Assembly: GCF_000716545.1 (NCBI RefSeq)
Contig: NZ_JNWZ01000040.1
Span: forward strand, 1 to 64,000
Reading direction: 5' to 3'
DNA: 64,000 nucleotides
DNA from: Kitasatospora phosalacinea
Lineage (GTDB): Bacteria; Actinomycetota; Actinomycetes; Streptomycetales; Streptomycetaceae
The translations under genes were made by a program, and so were the position numbers. A model generated the notes under the pieces. It was not told the DNA's origin, ran no database searches, and was given only the letters and a program-made list of their open reading frames with translations. This document shows, piece after piece, positions 42,804 to 53,481 of the stretch (position 1 is the stretch's first letter; every line of letters starts with the position of its first letter).

Positions 42804-43721
42804 GTGGACACCACCGAGAACGCCGACGAGAACGCCGACTTCGCCGACCGCGGTGCCGGCACCGGGCCCGACGCGGGCGCCGGAACCGACCGCCGCCCGG
42901 ACCGCACCGGCTACGGCGTGCCCCGCACCGCCGCCTTCTTCGACCTCGACAAGACGATCATCGCCAAGTCCAGCGCGCTCGCGTTCAGCCGGCCGTTCTA
43001 CCAGGGCGGCCTGATCAACCGCCGCTCGGTGGTGAAGAGTGCATACGCCCAGTTCGTCTTCCTGGTCGGCGGCGCGGACCACGACCAGATGGAGAAGATG
43101 CGGGCCTACCTGTCCGCACTGACCCGCGGCTGGAACGTCCAGCAGGTCCGGGAGATCGTCGCGGAGACCCTGCACGGCATGATCGACCCGATCATCTACG
43201 ACGAGGCGGCCTCGCTGATCGAGCAGCACCACGCGGCCGGACGCGACGTGGTGATCGTCAGCAGCTCCGGCTCCGAAGTGGTCGAGCCGATCGGCCAACT
43301 GCTGGGCGCGGACCACGTGATCGCCACCCGGCTGCACGTCGAGGAGGGCCGCTACACCGGCGAGATCGAGTACTACGCGTACGCCGAGAACAAGGCCGCG
43401 GCGATCCGCGAGCTGGCCGAGCGGGAGGGCTACGACCTCGCCAACTGCTACGCGTACAGCGACTCGTCGACCGACCTGCCGATGTTGGAGGCGGTCGGCC
43501 ATCCGGCCGCGGTCAACCCGGACCGGGCGCTGCGCAAGGAGGCGGCGGCCCGCGAGTGGCCGGTGCTGGTGTTCAGCCGGCCGGTCGAACTGACCCGCAG
43601 GCTGCCGGAGTTCCACGCTCCGAGCCGCTCGGTGGTGGCCGCGGTGGCGGTCGGCGCGGCGGTGCTGACGGCCGGCGTGCTCTGGTACGGCGCGCGGCGG
43701 CGGCGCCCGGCGGCGGTCTGA
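42804..43721 (+). CDS. HAD-IB family phosphatase with a C-terminal membrane anchor
   Basis: The catalytic start AAFFDLDKTIIAKSS gives the D-x-D pair; VVIVSSSGSEVVEPI is motif II, and YSDSSTDLPMLEAVG supplies the final acidic pair, as in SerB-like HAD-IB enzymes. A hydrophobic helix near residues 282-300 followed by RRRR anchors it in the membrane. GTG 42804 is used; an earlier GTG at 42777 is in frame. It is the gene before the 6S-like RNA, as at SCO3558-SCO3559. Substrate unknown. Confidence 0.82.
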   Translation: MDTTENADENADFADRGAGTGPDAGAGTDRRPDRTGYGVPRTAAFFDLDKTIIAKSSALAFSRPFYQGGLINRRSVVKSAYAQFVFLVGGADHDQMEKMRAYLSALTRGWNVQQVREIVAETLHGMIDPIIYDEAASLIEQHHAAGRDVVIVSSSGSEVVEPIGQLLGADHVIATRLHVEEGRYTGEIEYYAYAENKAAAIRELAEREGYDLANCYAYSDSSTDLPMLEAVGHPAAVNPDRALRKEAAAREWPVLVFSRPVELTRRLPEFHAPSRSVVAAVAVGAAVLTAGVLWYGARRRRPAAV

Positions 43722-43861
43722 ACGGCGGCGCCCCGCCTCCCGGCGGGTCCGCCACGGACCGCGGCGGGCCGGTCGGCCGGTTCGCCAAATCGGACAAACC
43801 TCCGCGCAAACCGCCAAAAGAGCCGTTTTCGGGTTCCTCTTTCGGGCGATCTGAGGTAGAA

Positions 43862-44055
43862 ATGGGTTACGGCCCGCGAGACCCGGTAAGGACCCCAAGA
43901 GGTCGAACCGACAACGCAGTTAAGGCCCCACGGACCGATGTACGGACAATCGGGCACCCACATGCAGCCGACCCGCTGACGGGCCGCCGCACCAGGCGAA
44001 CGGGCACAGGACCCCGCCTGATGGGCACTGAACGGTGCATGCTCTGGTAACCCGG
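43862..44055 (+). ncRNA. ssrS: 6S-like RNA
   Basis: GGGTTAC at 43864-43870 can pair with GTAACCC at 44047-44053, closing an RNA of about 190 nt. This is the length reported for the Streptomyces 6S-like RNA, which, as I recall, lies between SCO3558 and SCO3559, the same neighbours as here. A TAGAAAT -10-like element stands just before 43864 and a strong terminator follows at 44067. 6S RNA mimics an open promoter and ties up RNA polymerase. Exact ends were not determined. Confidence 0.72.
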
Positions 44056-44066
44056 TCTCCGTGCCA

Positions 44067-44099
44067 GCGGCGACGCCCGGAAGTCTCGGGCGTCGCCGC
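44067..44099. terminator. Terminator after the 6S-like RNA
   Basis: GCGGCGACGCCCG pairs perfectly with CGGGCGTCGCCGC (13 bp, 7-nt loop). It stands 14 bases after the predicted RNA and faces the stop of the Fic-like gene, so it can serve both strands. Confidence 0.75.
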
Positions 44100-44135
44100 A
44101 ACCGCGTTCCGGCGCCGTCCGGGCACCCGGCGGTC

Positions 44136-45017
44136 TCAGACCATGCCGCGCTGCATCGCCTCGCACACCGCGGTGCTCTCGCGCACGCCCAGCCCGAGGG
44201 CGGCGGCGCAGTGCACCAGCCAGCGGGAGACGCCCTCGGGGGTGCTCTCCAGGTAGCCGAGCAGGGCCCGGCGGTAGGCGGCGGTGCCGAGTTCGGCGAG
44301 GCCGACCTCGGCGGGGCAGATCGCCTTCGGGTCGAGGCCCTCGGCGGTCAGCACGATCCGCTGGGCGGCCCGGGCGACCAGGCCGTTGTGGGTGCCGAAC
44401 GGGCGCAGCGCGAGCAGTTCGCCGTGCACCACGGCGGCCACCACCAGGGCGGGCGCGCCGCCGGTGGGGCGCTCGGCGCGGGCGGCGAGCAGCCCGGCGA
44501 GCTGGTCGAGGCGGGCGGCTGCCTCGGCGGGCGGGGGCGGCGGCGGGAGCTCGCCGACCGGGCCGTCCGGGGCCTTCCCCTCGGTGGCGGCGAGCTCCAG
44601 CGGGAACAGCGGTTCGGCCCGCTCCCCGTCCCGGCGCGGGCGGCCGGCCGCGGGGTCGCCGTCGCCGGCGGCGAGCAGGTGCAGCCGGGCCAGCACCTGG
44701 AGCGGGGAGGTGCGCCAGACGCCGAGCAGTTGGCCGGCCTCGGCCGAGAGGCGCAGCGCGGCACCGACCGTGCGGGCCTCGGGGTCGGCGCCGAAGTCGG
44801 TGCGGCGGCGGACCTCCTCCAGCGGCCAGTCGGCGCCGTCCAGGGCGGCGGAGGCGCGGGCGCCGCGCAGGGCGGATTCGGAGGTCACCTCACCCGCCCG
44901 GCGCCGCATCACGCGGTGCCCGTAGAGGCGGTCGACGTTCTTGCGCACCTCGGCGACGGCCTCGGGGACCCCGGCGAGCAGGGCCAGCGGGGCGAGCGGG
45001 TCAGTTCCTGTGGTCAC
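44136..45017 (-). CDS. Fic-like protein with a degenerate active-site motif
   Basis: A helical 293-residue protein whose segment VHGELLALRPFGTHNGLVAR aligns with the Fic signature H-x-F-x-(D/E)-G-N-G-x2-R: the His, Pro-Phe, Asn-Gly and final Arg are kept, but the acidic residue is Thr-His. Fic enzymes transfer AMP or other groups to proteins. An N-terminal ARASAALDGADWPLEEV resembles the inhibitory or substrate helix. A Pro-rich loop interrupts the domain. The loss of the acidic metal ligand suggests altered chemistry or none. A conserved gene at this place in the chromosome, not accessory. Confidence 0.65.
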   Translation of the reverse strand: MTTGTDPLAPLALLAGVPEAVAEVRKNVDRLYGHRVMRRRAGEVTSESALRGARASAALDGADWPLEEVRRRTDFGADPEARTVGAALRLSAEAGQLLGVWRTSPLQVLARLHLLAAGDGDPAAGRPRRDGERAEPLFPLELAATEGKAPDGPVGELPPPPPPAEAAARLDQLAGLLAARAERPTGGAPALVVAAVVHGELLALRPFGTHNGLVARAAQRIVLTAEGLDPKAICPAEVGLAELGTAAYRRALLGYLESTPEGVSRWLVHCAAALGLGVRESTAVCEAMQRGMV

Positions 45018-45219
45018 CTACCCGAGGGTAATGAGTCGCCGGGGCGGCCGGGAGGCAACCCCCGGGTCACCCTTTCGTGGCAATCCGCTCTTCCCTCATG
45101 TGCGGCACCCCAAACCACCGCTAGCATGACCACTAATCGGTGACGATAACGGTTTCCAAGAAGCGTCCGGCCCGGCGGGGACCGGCGGACGTCACAGCCA
45201 GAGAGCCGGAGGCTCAGAG

Positions 45220-46206
45220 ATGAAGATCGCCTTCGTCGGCAAGGGCGGCAGCGGCAAGACCACCCTGTCCGCCCTGTTCATCCGCCACCTGGCCGCCGCC
45301 GGCCGCCCGGTGCTCGCCGTCGACGCCGACATCAACCAACACCTCGGCCCGGCGCTCGGCCTGACGGACGCCCAGGCCGCCGCGCTCCCCTCGCTCGGCG
45401 CGCACCTGCCGGTGATCAAGGAGTACCTGCGCGGCGACAACCCGCTGATCCGCTCCGCCGAGGAGATGATCAAGACCACCCCGCCCGGCCCCGGCTCCCG
45501 GCTGCTGCGGATCGTCGAGGAGAACCCGGTGTACGCGGCCTGCGCCCGCCCGGTCGCCCTGGACGAGGGCTCGGTCCGGCTGATGGCGACCGGCGCGTTC
45601 ACCGAGGAGGACCTCGGGGTGGCCTGCTACCACTCCAAGGTCGGCGCGGTGGAACTGCTGCTGAACCACCTGGTGGACGGCCCGGACGAGTACCTGGTCA
45701 CCGACATGACGGCCGGCTCCGACTCCTTCGCCTCCGGCCTGTTCACCCGTTTCGACCTGACCCTCCTGGTCGCCGAGCCGACCCGCAAGGGCGTCTCGGT
45801 GTACCGCCAGTACAAGGAGTACGCCCAGGACTTCGACGTCCACCTGCGGGTGGTCGGCAACAAGGTGCAGGGGCCGGACGACCTGGACTTCCTGCGCCGC
45901 GAGGTCGGCGAGGACCTGTACGCCTGCTTCGGACAGTCCGGCTGGGTGCGCCGGCTGGAGCGCGGGGACGAGCCGCCGCTGCGCGAGCTGGAGCCCCCGA
46001 ACCGGGAGGTGCTGGCCCGGCTGCAGACCGCCGCCGACACCGCCCACGGGCTGCGCGACCCGCACCGGTACAGCGCCCAGGCGGCCCGCTTCCACCTGCG
46101 CAACGCGGAGAGCTGGGGCAACGCCAAGGTCGGCACCGACCTGGCCGGCCAGGTCGACCCGGACTACGTGCTGGGCGCCGAGCGGGCCGGCACCGCCGGG
46201 GTCTGA
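45220..46206 (+). CDS. CooC/MinD-like ATP-binding protein
   Basis: The 328-residue protein opens with IAFVGKGGSGKTTLSAL, the deviant Walker A of the MinD/CooC group, then VLAVDADINQHL (A') and LVTDMTAGSDSFASG (Walker B region). CooC-type members load metal into enzymes; here the partner is unknown. ATG 45220 is preceded by a GGAG-type site. A strong terminator follows, so it is transcribed alone, away from the Fic-like gene. Confidence 0.8.
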   Translation: MKIAFVGKGGSGKTTLSALFIRHLAAAGRPVLAVDADINQHLGPALGLTDAQAAALPSLGAHLPVIKEYLRGDNPLIRSAEEMIKTTPPGPGSRLLRIVEENPVYAACARPVALDEGSVRLMATGAFTEEDLGVACYHSKVGAVELLLNHLVDGPDEYLVTDMTAGSDSFASGLFTRFDLTLLVAEPTRKGVSVYRQYKEYAQDFDVHLRVVGNKVQGPDDLDFLRREVGEDLYACFGQSGWVRRLERGDEPPLRELEPPNREVLARLQTAADTAHGLRDPHRYSAQAARFHLRNAESWGNAKVGTDLAGQVDPDYVLGAERAGTAGV

Positions 46207-46230
46207 TCCGGCACCCGCCCAGCCGCCCCC

Positions 46231-46268
46231 GAGGGGCCGGCCCGCCCGTCGCGGCGGGCCGGCCCCTC
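46231..46268 (+). terminator. Strong hairpin after the CooC-like gene
   Basis: GAGGGGCCGGCCCGCC and its exact complement form a 16-bp stem with a 6-nt loop, 24 bases after the stop codon. Actinobacterial terminators often lack a U tract, as here. Confidence 0.8.
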
Positions 46269-46611
46269 AGGCGTTCCCACCAGGAAATTCCCGCCCGGCC
46301 GAGGTGCCACACGATGTGGTGAACGCCCCTATTTGCACTGGCACTCGAACCACACGCTATGCAAAGGTTCCATTACTCTCGGTTTACCAACTCTTGAACG
46401 ACCGCACGGGCCCCGGTCGCCGCAGGCCCTCGCCGCCGCGCACCCACCCACCGCGGCCGCCCCGCCGAACGGCCCGCCGCCCGCCGCCCGCCGCACCCGA
46501 TGTGACCCGCCGCACCCGCCACACCCGCTGTGACCCACGACAGCCGATCCGACCAGCCACACCCGCCGGACCTGACTGCGTTCGCTCCCCCGGAAGAAGA
46601 CGGGAAGACCC
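46269..46611. other. Upstream region of the SulP-carbonic anhydrase gene
   Basis: No gene is supported in these 343 bases. The left part (46300-46400) is AT-richer, the right place for a promoter. It includes the small palindrome CCACA-CGA-TGTGG at 46307-46319, which could bind a regulator. The right part is low-complexity CCGCC-rich sequence. Confidence 0.35.
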
Positions 46612-48948
46612 ATGACACTCGACGTCTCCAGCGCACCCATCGCCTCCGACACCACCGACCACGCCCCGCCGCAGGCCGGGCCGGCCCCCGGCCGGGTCCG
46701 CGCCCTGCTGGCGCACGACCTGCCCGCCTCCCTCGCGGTGTTCCTCATCGCGGTGCCGTTCTCGCTCGGCATCGCCCTCGCCACCGGCGCCCCGCTGACG
46801 GCCGGTCTGGTCGCCGCCGCCGTCGGCGGCCTGGTGGCCGGCCTGCTCGGCGGCACGCACCTGCAGGTCAGCGGCCCCTCCGCAGCGCTGACGGTGGTCA
46901 CCGCCGGAGTGATCGCCCAGTACGGCTGGCAGATCGCCTGCCTGATCACCGTCTCCGCCGGCCTGCTGCAACTGCTGCTCGGCTCGCTGCGGGTGGCCCG
47001 CGCCGCGCTCGCCGTCTCGCCCGCCGTGGTGCACGGCATGCTGGCCGGCGTCGGCGTGACCATCGCCATCGCCCAACTGCACGTCATCCTCGGCGGTACG
47101 CCGCACAGTTCGGCCCTGGCCGACCTGGTCTCGCTGCCCGGCGAGCTGGCCGGCCCGCACCTGCCCGCGCTGGTGGTCGGCCTGCTGGCGCTGGCGGTGC
47201 TGTACGGCTGGCCCCGGCTGGGCCTGCTGCCCGGCCCGGCCGGCCGGATCGGCGCCCGGCTGGCCCGGCTGCCCGCCGCGCTGGTCGCGGTGGCCGCCGC
47301 CACCACCCTGTCGCTGATCGCCGGGCTGCGGCTGGCCCGGGTCGAGCTGCCGGTCTGGGAGCACCACCAGTTCTTCTCGCCACCACCGCTCGGCCCGCTG
47401 TCCGGCCACTGGGCGGCGCTGCTCGGTCTGGTGCTGACCGTCACCGCGGTGGCCGGCGTGGAGTCGCTGCTGTCCTCCGTCGCGATCGACCGGATGACCC
47501 ATCGCAGCGGCGACCTGGACCGCGAGCTGCGTGCCCAGGGCGCCTCCAACCTGGTCTCGGGGCTGCTCGGCGGCCTCCCGGTGGCCGGCGGCGCCGTGCG
47601 CTCCACCGCGAACGTGCAGGCCGGCGCGGCCACCCGGGCGTCCGCGGTGCTGCACGGCTGCTGGGTGCTGGTCGCCGCGCTGGCACTGACGGCCGGGCTG
47701 CGGCGGATCCCGCTGGCCGCCCTGGCCGCGCTGGTGCTGGTGGTGGGCGTGCAGATGGTGAGCTTCGCGCACATCCGGCGGGTGCACCGGCACCGCGAGT
47801 TCCCGGTGTACCTGGCCACCGTGCTCGGGGTGGTGCTGCTCGGCGTCCCGCTCGGAGTGGTGCTCGGCGGCTCGGTCGCCATGCTGTTCGCGCTCTACCG
47901 GCTGACCCGTGCCCACGTCGACGTGTTGGCCGAGGACGACGGCTCGTACACCGTCCGCACCCACGGCCCGCTGACGTTCGCCGCCGTGCCCAAGCTGAGC
48001 CGGGCGCTGGGCCGGATCCCGGCCGGGGCGCGGGCGACGGTCCACCACGACGGCTCGTTCCTGGACCACGCCGCGTACGAGGCGCTGCACGCCTGGCGCA
48101 CGGGGCACCAGGCGAGCGGCGCCCAGGTCACGATGCTGACCGAGCGCCGCCCGCAGGACGTGCTGGACCCGGACGGCACCGTCCGGGTGGGCAGCTCCCC
48201 CGGGCCGCACCGATGCCGCGCCTGGACGCCGTGGGTCGGCCACCACTGCATCGAGCAGCGCGAGGTCGACCCGCACGTGCGGCTGCTCGACGGCGTCCGC
48301 GGCTTCCAGCAGCACACCGCCCCGCTGGTCCGCCAGGAGCTCGCCCGCCTCGCCCGGGACGGCCAGACGCCCTCGCAGCTCTTCCTCACCTGCGCGGACT
48401 CCCGGATGGTCACCAGCATGATCACCAGCTCCGGCCCGGGTGACCTCTTCACCGTCCGCAACGTCGGCAACCTGGTGCCCGCGCCCTACGAGCCGGGTGC
48501 CGCGGACGACTCGGTGGCCGCTGCCGTCCAGTACGCGGTGGAGGTGCTGGAGGTCGCCTCGATCACGGTCTGCGGGCACTCCGGCTGCGGGGCGATGAAG
48601 GCCCTGCTGGACGGCGTCACCGAGGCGGCCGGCCCGCCCACCGCGCTGGCCCGCTGGCTGCGCAACGGGCGCAGTTCGCTGGACCGGCTGCGGCGCGCCC
48701 CGGCCGAGTTCGAGGGCCGCCCCGCGGCGGACGTGGTGGAGCAGCTGTGCATCACCAACGTGGTGCAGCAGCTCGACCAGCTGCTGGCCAATCCGGCGGT
48801 GGGGCAGCGGGTCGCTGAGGGCTCGCTGAGACTGGTCGGGATGTACTTCGACTTCGCGACCGCGCAGGCGTACGTGATGGACGAGCGGACCGGTCGCTTC
48901 GCCCCGGTGCACGCCCGCGTCGAGCCGGAGCAGGACCTCGCGGCCTAG
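46612..48948 (+). CDS. SulP-type anion transporter fused to a beta-carbonic anhydrase
   Basis: Residues about 30-430 are a SulP transporter with ten or more hydrophobic segments and the motif SGPSAALTVV. A STAS-like stretch follows (about 440-515). Residues about 560-778 are a beta-class carbonic anhydrase: CADSRM and CGHSGCGAMKAL give the C-x-D-x-R and H-x2-C zinc ligands. The joined protein should bring in bicarbonate and interconvert it with CO2 in one step. Such fusions are known in actinobacteria and elsewhere. ATG 46612 behind a GGAAGAAGACGGG stretch. Confidence 0.9.
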   Translation: MTLDVSSAPIASDTTDHAPPQAGPAPGRVRALLAHDLPASLAVFLIAVPFSLGIALATGAPLTAGLVAAAVGGLVAGLLGGTHLQVSGPSAALTVVTAGVIAQYGWQIACLITVSAGLLQLLLGSLRVARAALAVSPAVVHGMLAGVGVTIAIAQLHVILGGTPHSSALADLVSLPGELAGPHLPALVVGLLALAVLYGWPRLGLLPGPAGRIGARLARLPAALVAVAAATTLSLIAGLRLARVELPVWEHHQFFSPPPLGPLSGHWAALLGLVLTVTAVAGVESLLSSVAIDRMTHRSGDLDRELRAQGASNLVSGLLGGLPVAGGAVRSTANVQAGAATRASAVLHGCWVLVAALALTAGLRRIPLAALAALVLVVGVQMVSFAHIRRVHRHREFPVYLATVLGVVLLGVPLGVVLGGSVAMLFALYRLTRAHVDVLAEDDGSYTVRTHGPLTFAAVPKLSRALGRIPAGARATVHHDGSFLDHAAYEALHAWRTGHQASGAQVTMLTERRPQDVLDPDGTVRVGSSPGPHRCRAWTPWVGHHCIEQREVDPHVRLLDGVRGFQQHTAPLVRQELARLARDGQTPSQLFLTCADSRMVTSMITSSGPGDLFTVRNVGNLVPAPYEPGAADDSVAAAVQYAVEVLEVASITVCGHSGCGAMKALLDGVTEAAGPPTALARWLRNGRSSLDRLRRAPAEFEGRPAADVVEQLCITNVVQQLDQLLANPAVGQRVAEGSLRLVGMYFDFATAQAYVMDERTGRFAPVHARVEPEQDLAA

Positions 48949-48984
48949 CGCCGGGCCGGCGCCGCAGCGGCAGCCCGCCACGGC

Positions 48985-49057
48985 GGCGGCCCGAGCCCGA
49001 GGCCCGAGACGGGCCCGAGACCGGCGGCCCGGGCCCAAGACCCGGGCTCGGGCCGCC
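48985..49057. terminator. Long inverted repeat between convergent genes
   Basis: GGCGGCCCGAGCCCG at 48985-48999 is the exact complement of CGGGCTCGGGCCGCC at 49043-49057. The 43 bases between can fold into smaller GC hairpins. It separates the SulP-anhydrase gene from the oppositely directed hydrolase gene. Confidence 0.7.
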
Positions 49058-49061
49058 GGCG

Positions 49062-49592
49062 TCACAGCAGCAGCCGGGCCAGGTCGGCCGGGGTCACGTA
49101 GCCGGGCCAGCGGTGGTCGGTGAAGAGGTGGACCCCGGCGTCCTGGTAGCACTGGTCGACGAGCTGGGAGCAGATCATGTGCTTGGTGCTGGCGACGAAG
49201 CGTCGCAGTGGGGGGCCCACCGGCAGGTGCAGGCGGGCGGCGGCGAGGGCGAGGTAGTCGGCGAAGCTGTAGGGGGTGCCGATGTAGGAGCGGGCGGCCG
49301 CGGTGATCGCGGCGCGCTGTTCGCCGGTGAGCGGGATCCGGCCGGTGGACCACAGCGCGGGGCTGTCGTCGTAGACGGAGAGCGGGCGGAGTTCCGCGCC
49401 GCCGGGCTGGGCCTCGACGAGTTCGCCGCCGCCGAGGTAGACGAAGGCGTGTTCGTAGTCGGCGAACCCGTCGCCGTTGAGGAACTGGCCGATCCGGATC
49501 AGCCGGCCGGCGCGGCCGCCCATCCGGACGACCGCGAAGTCGCCGGGGAGGGGCTCGGGGAGGAGTTCGGGGCGGGAAGGAGTGGCAGTCAT
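49062..49592 (-). CDS. Permuted papain-like (NlpC/P60 or YiiX-type) hydrolase
   Basis: A 176-residue protein with DYEHAFVYLGGGELVEA early and KHMICSQLVDQCYQDAGV late. A His followed much later by a Cys is the order found in circularly permuted NlpC/P60-like proteins, where the pair forms the catalytic dyad. ARSYIGTPYSFADY lies between. No signal peptide is seen with the ATG at 49592, so it appears cytosolic. The substrate may be a peptide or lipid ester. Confidence 0.72.
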   Translation of the reverse strand: MTATPSRPELLPEPLPGDFAVVRMGGRAGRLIRIGQFLNGDGFADYEHAFVYLGGGELVEAQPGGAELRPLSVYDDSPALWSTGRIPLTGEQRAAITAAARSYIGTPYSFADYLALAAARLHLPVGPPLRRFVASTKHMICSQLVDQCYQDAGVHLFTDHRWPGYVTPADLARLLL

Positions 49593-49903
49593 GGCGGTAC
49601 CCCCGCTTCGATCACACAAGGTGACTGGACGTGCACTCTCAGTGGAGTACCGGCGGGCGGGGCCGTCAAGGTGTCGCGCGGGATTGATCGGCCCGGGGGG
49701 CGGGAAGAGGTCGGGGAGGCCGGCGGCCGAGCCGGGGCGGCGCCCACCTGGGCAGGAGCTCCGAACCGGTCAAAGGTCTACACCAATTTCCCGGCACCTC
49801 TTGTCAACGGAGCCGTTGGCCTGGTGAGCTGTGCGCTGGGACACACGGGACAATCCCTCCGCACGGGGTTCCCCGGCATTTGAGACTCGATGAGGAGTGC
49901 GCG
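49593..49903. other. Divergent region upstream of acs
   Basis: These 311 bases separate two divergent genes and hold no supported coding frame. TTGTCA at 49801-49806, about 100 bases before acs, could be a -35, but no convincing -10 follows. An AT-richer patch lies at 49775-49810. Confidence 0.3.
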
Positions 49904-51859
<1,956 letters not shown>

Positions 51860-51875
51860 TCCGCCGACAGGCACC

Positions 51876-51916
51876 GGGCCGGGCCCGTTCCGCACGCAGC
51901 GGAACGGGCCCGGCCC
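51876..51916 (+). terminator. Terminator after acs
   Basis: GGGCCGGGCCCGTTCCGC and its exact complement form an 18-bp stem closed by ACGCA, 16 bases after the acs stop. It is among the strongest hairpins in the window. Confidence 0.88.
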
Positions 51917-52019
51917 GTCCGTCCCCACCCGCCGGCCGTCCGGCCGGCCGGCCGATCGCTCAGTCGACCGATCCCTCAACCGGTCAGCCGGTCAGTCGGC
52001 CAATGGATCGGCCCACCGG

Positions 52020-53215
52020 TCAGCCGGCCAGCGCCCGCAGCGTGTCGTACGCGCTCTGGGTGAACCTGCGCCGCCCGGTGGCCAGCGGCCCGGCCAGCGC
52101 GACCAGGCCGGTCTGCGCGGCCCGGTCGAAGCCCACGAAGGCGGTGCAGCGGCCGGTGGAGCCGCTGTGGAAGACCACCTCGCGGTCCGCGACCCCGGCG
52201 GCCGGGCGGGGTGGTGCCAGCTCAGGCCGATGCGCTGCCCGGAGCCGCGCCGGGCGACCCGGGGCAGGCACACCTCGCGCAGCGCGGTCCGCAGGCTGGC
52301 CGCCGCGCCGGTCCGCTCCGGGATCGGCACCGCGTCCACCGCCAGGTGGGCCTGCAGGTAGCGCAGCATGTCGTCGGCGGTGGAGCGCAGGGCGGCCGCG
52401 CCGGGCAGCGCCGGGATCTTGAACGAGGGGATCCAGCGGCCGCGCCGGTAGCCGGTGGTTTCGTCCCGGCCGGTGGCGCAGGAGGTGTCGATCAGGCCGA
52501 GCGGTTCGCAGACCCGTCCGGTGAGCAGTTCCTGGTAGCGCTGTCCGGCGGCCCGTTCCAGCACCAGGCCGAGCAGTCCGGCGCCGAGGCTGGAGTACCG
52601 CACCCGGGTGCCGGGGGTGCCGCGCACGGGGGTGCGGGGCAGCGCGCGCAGCAGGTGCGCGGCGCTGAACGTGGCGGACGGGCTGGTGAACCAGCGGGGC
52701 ACCGCGGCGGGGGTCAGATCGACCGGCAGCCGGGGCAGCCCGGAGGTGTGGGTGGCCAGGTGCAGCAGGGTGATCGGGCGCTCGTGCGGGTAGCCGGGCA
52801 GGACCTCGGCAGGCAGGTAGCGGTCGATCGGGTCGTCGTAGTCGACCTCGCCGCGGGCGACCATGTCGGCGAGCAGCAGCGCGGTGAAGGTCTTGGTGAC
52901 CGAGCCCAGTTCGAACCGGGTGTCGGCCCGCACCGGGCGCTCCCCGGCCCGGTCGGCGTAGCCGCGGCAGGCGACGGTGCGCTCGGTGCCGCGGACCACC
53001 GCGACGGCGATGCCGCCCTCGGGCGCGGCGGCGGCGAACAGCGGGCGCAGCAGGCGGTCGAGGTCGGTGTCGGGAGCGGCATCGGCATCGGCATCGGTGT
53101 CCGGGTCGGCTAACGGGGGCTGGGCGGTGTCGGCGCCCTCGACTCCTCCCTGGTGGGGACCCGCGGCCTGGACCGGTATGGGTTCGGTTTCCTGACTGGG
53201 CATCGATTCCTCCAT
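52020..53215 (-). pseudogene. Serine beta-lactamase-like hydrolase, frameshifted near its C-terminus
   Basis: The frame from 53215 encodes a class C beta-lactamase/DD-peptidase-like domain with FELGSVTKTFTALL (S-x-x-K) and VRYSSLGAGLLG (Y-x-S-like). At about 52205, just after GLSWHH, the frame changes. The expected ending, with VVFHSGSTGRCTAFVG (the H-x-G triad motif) and QSAYDTLRALAG, is found in a second frame that stops at 52020. One missing base in the CACCACCCCGCCC run would explain it. The unshifted frame runs to 51992 with nonsense sequence. This may be a true mutation or a sequencing error. The gene faces acs and lies between it and nhaA. Confidence 0.75.
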
Positions 53216-53481
53216 GACGGGGCGGGCGGCCGGGGCGGCGCCCCGCTTCTGCGGCCGGCCCTGGGAACGCGGTGGATCGTCCGCATCCCGCCGAACCCAT
53301 CCGGGTCAGCGCGCCGGAGCCGGCCCGGCGAACCCCCATACAGTGGGACGGACCGATTGACCGCTTGTCACGCGCCGTAGGATGCCGGGGAACCACCGAG
53401 AACCTGAGGCGCGCCGGGAAGTCTGGTCGGCACCGCACCACCCGTGTGTCCGCATGCCGCCCGCCCCAGGAGGTCCCCGCC

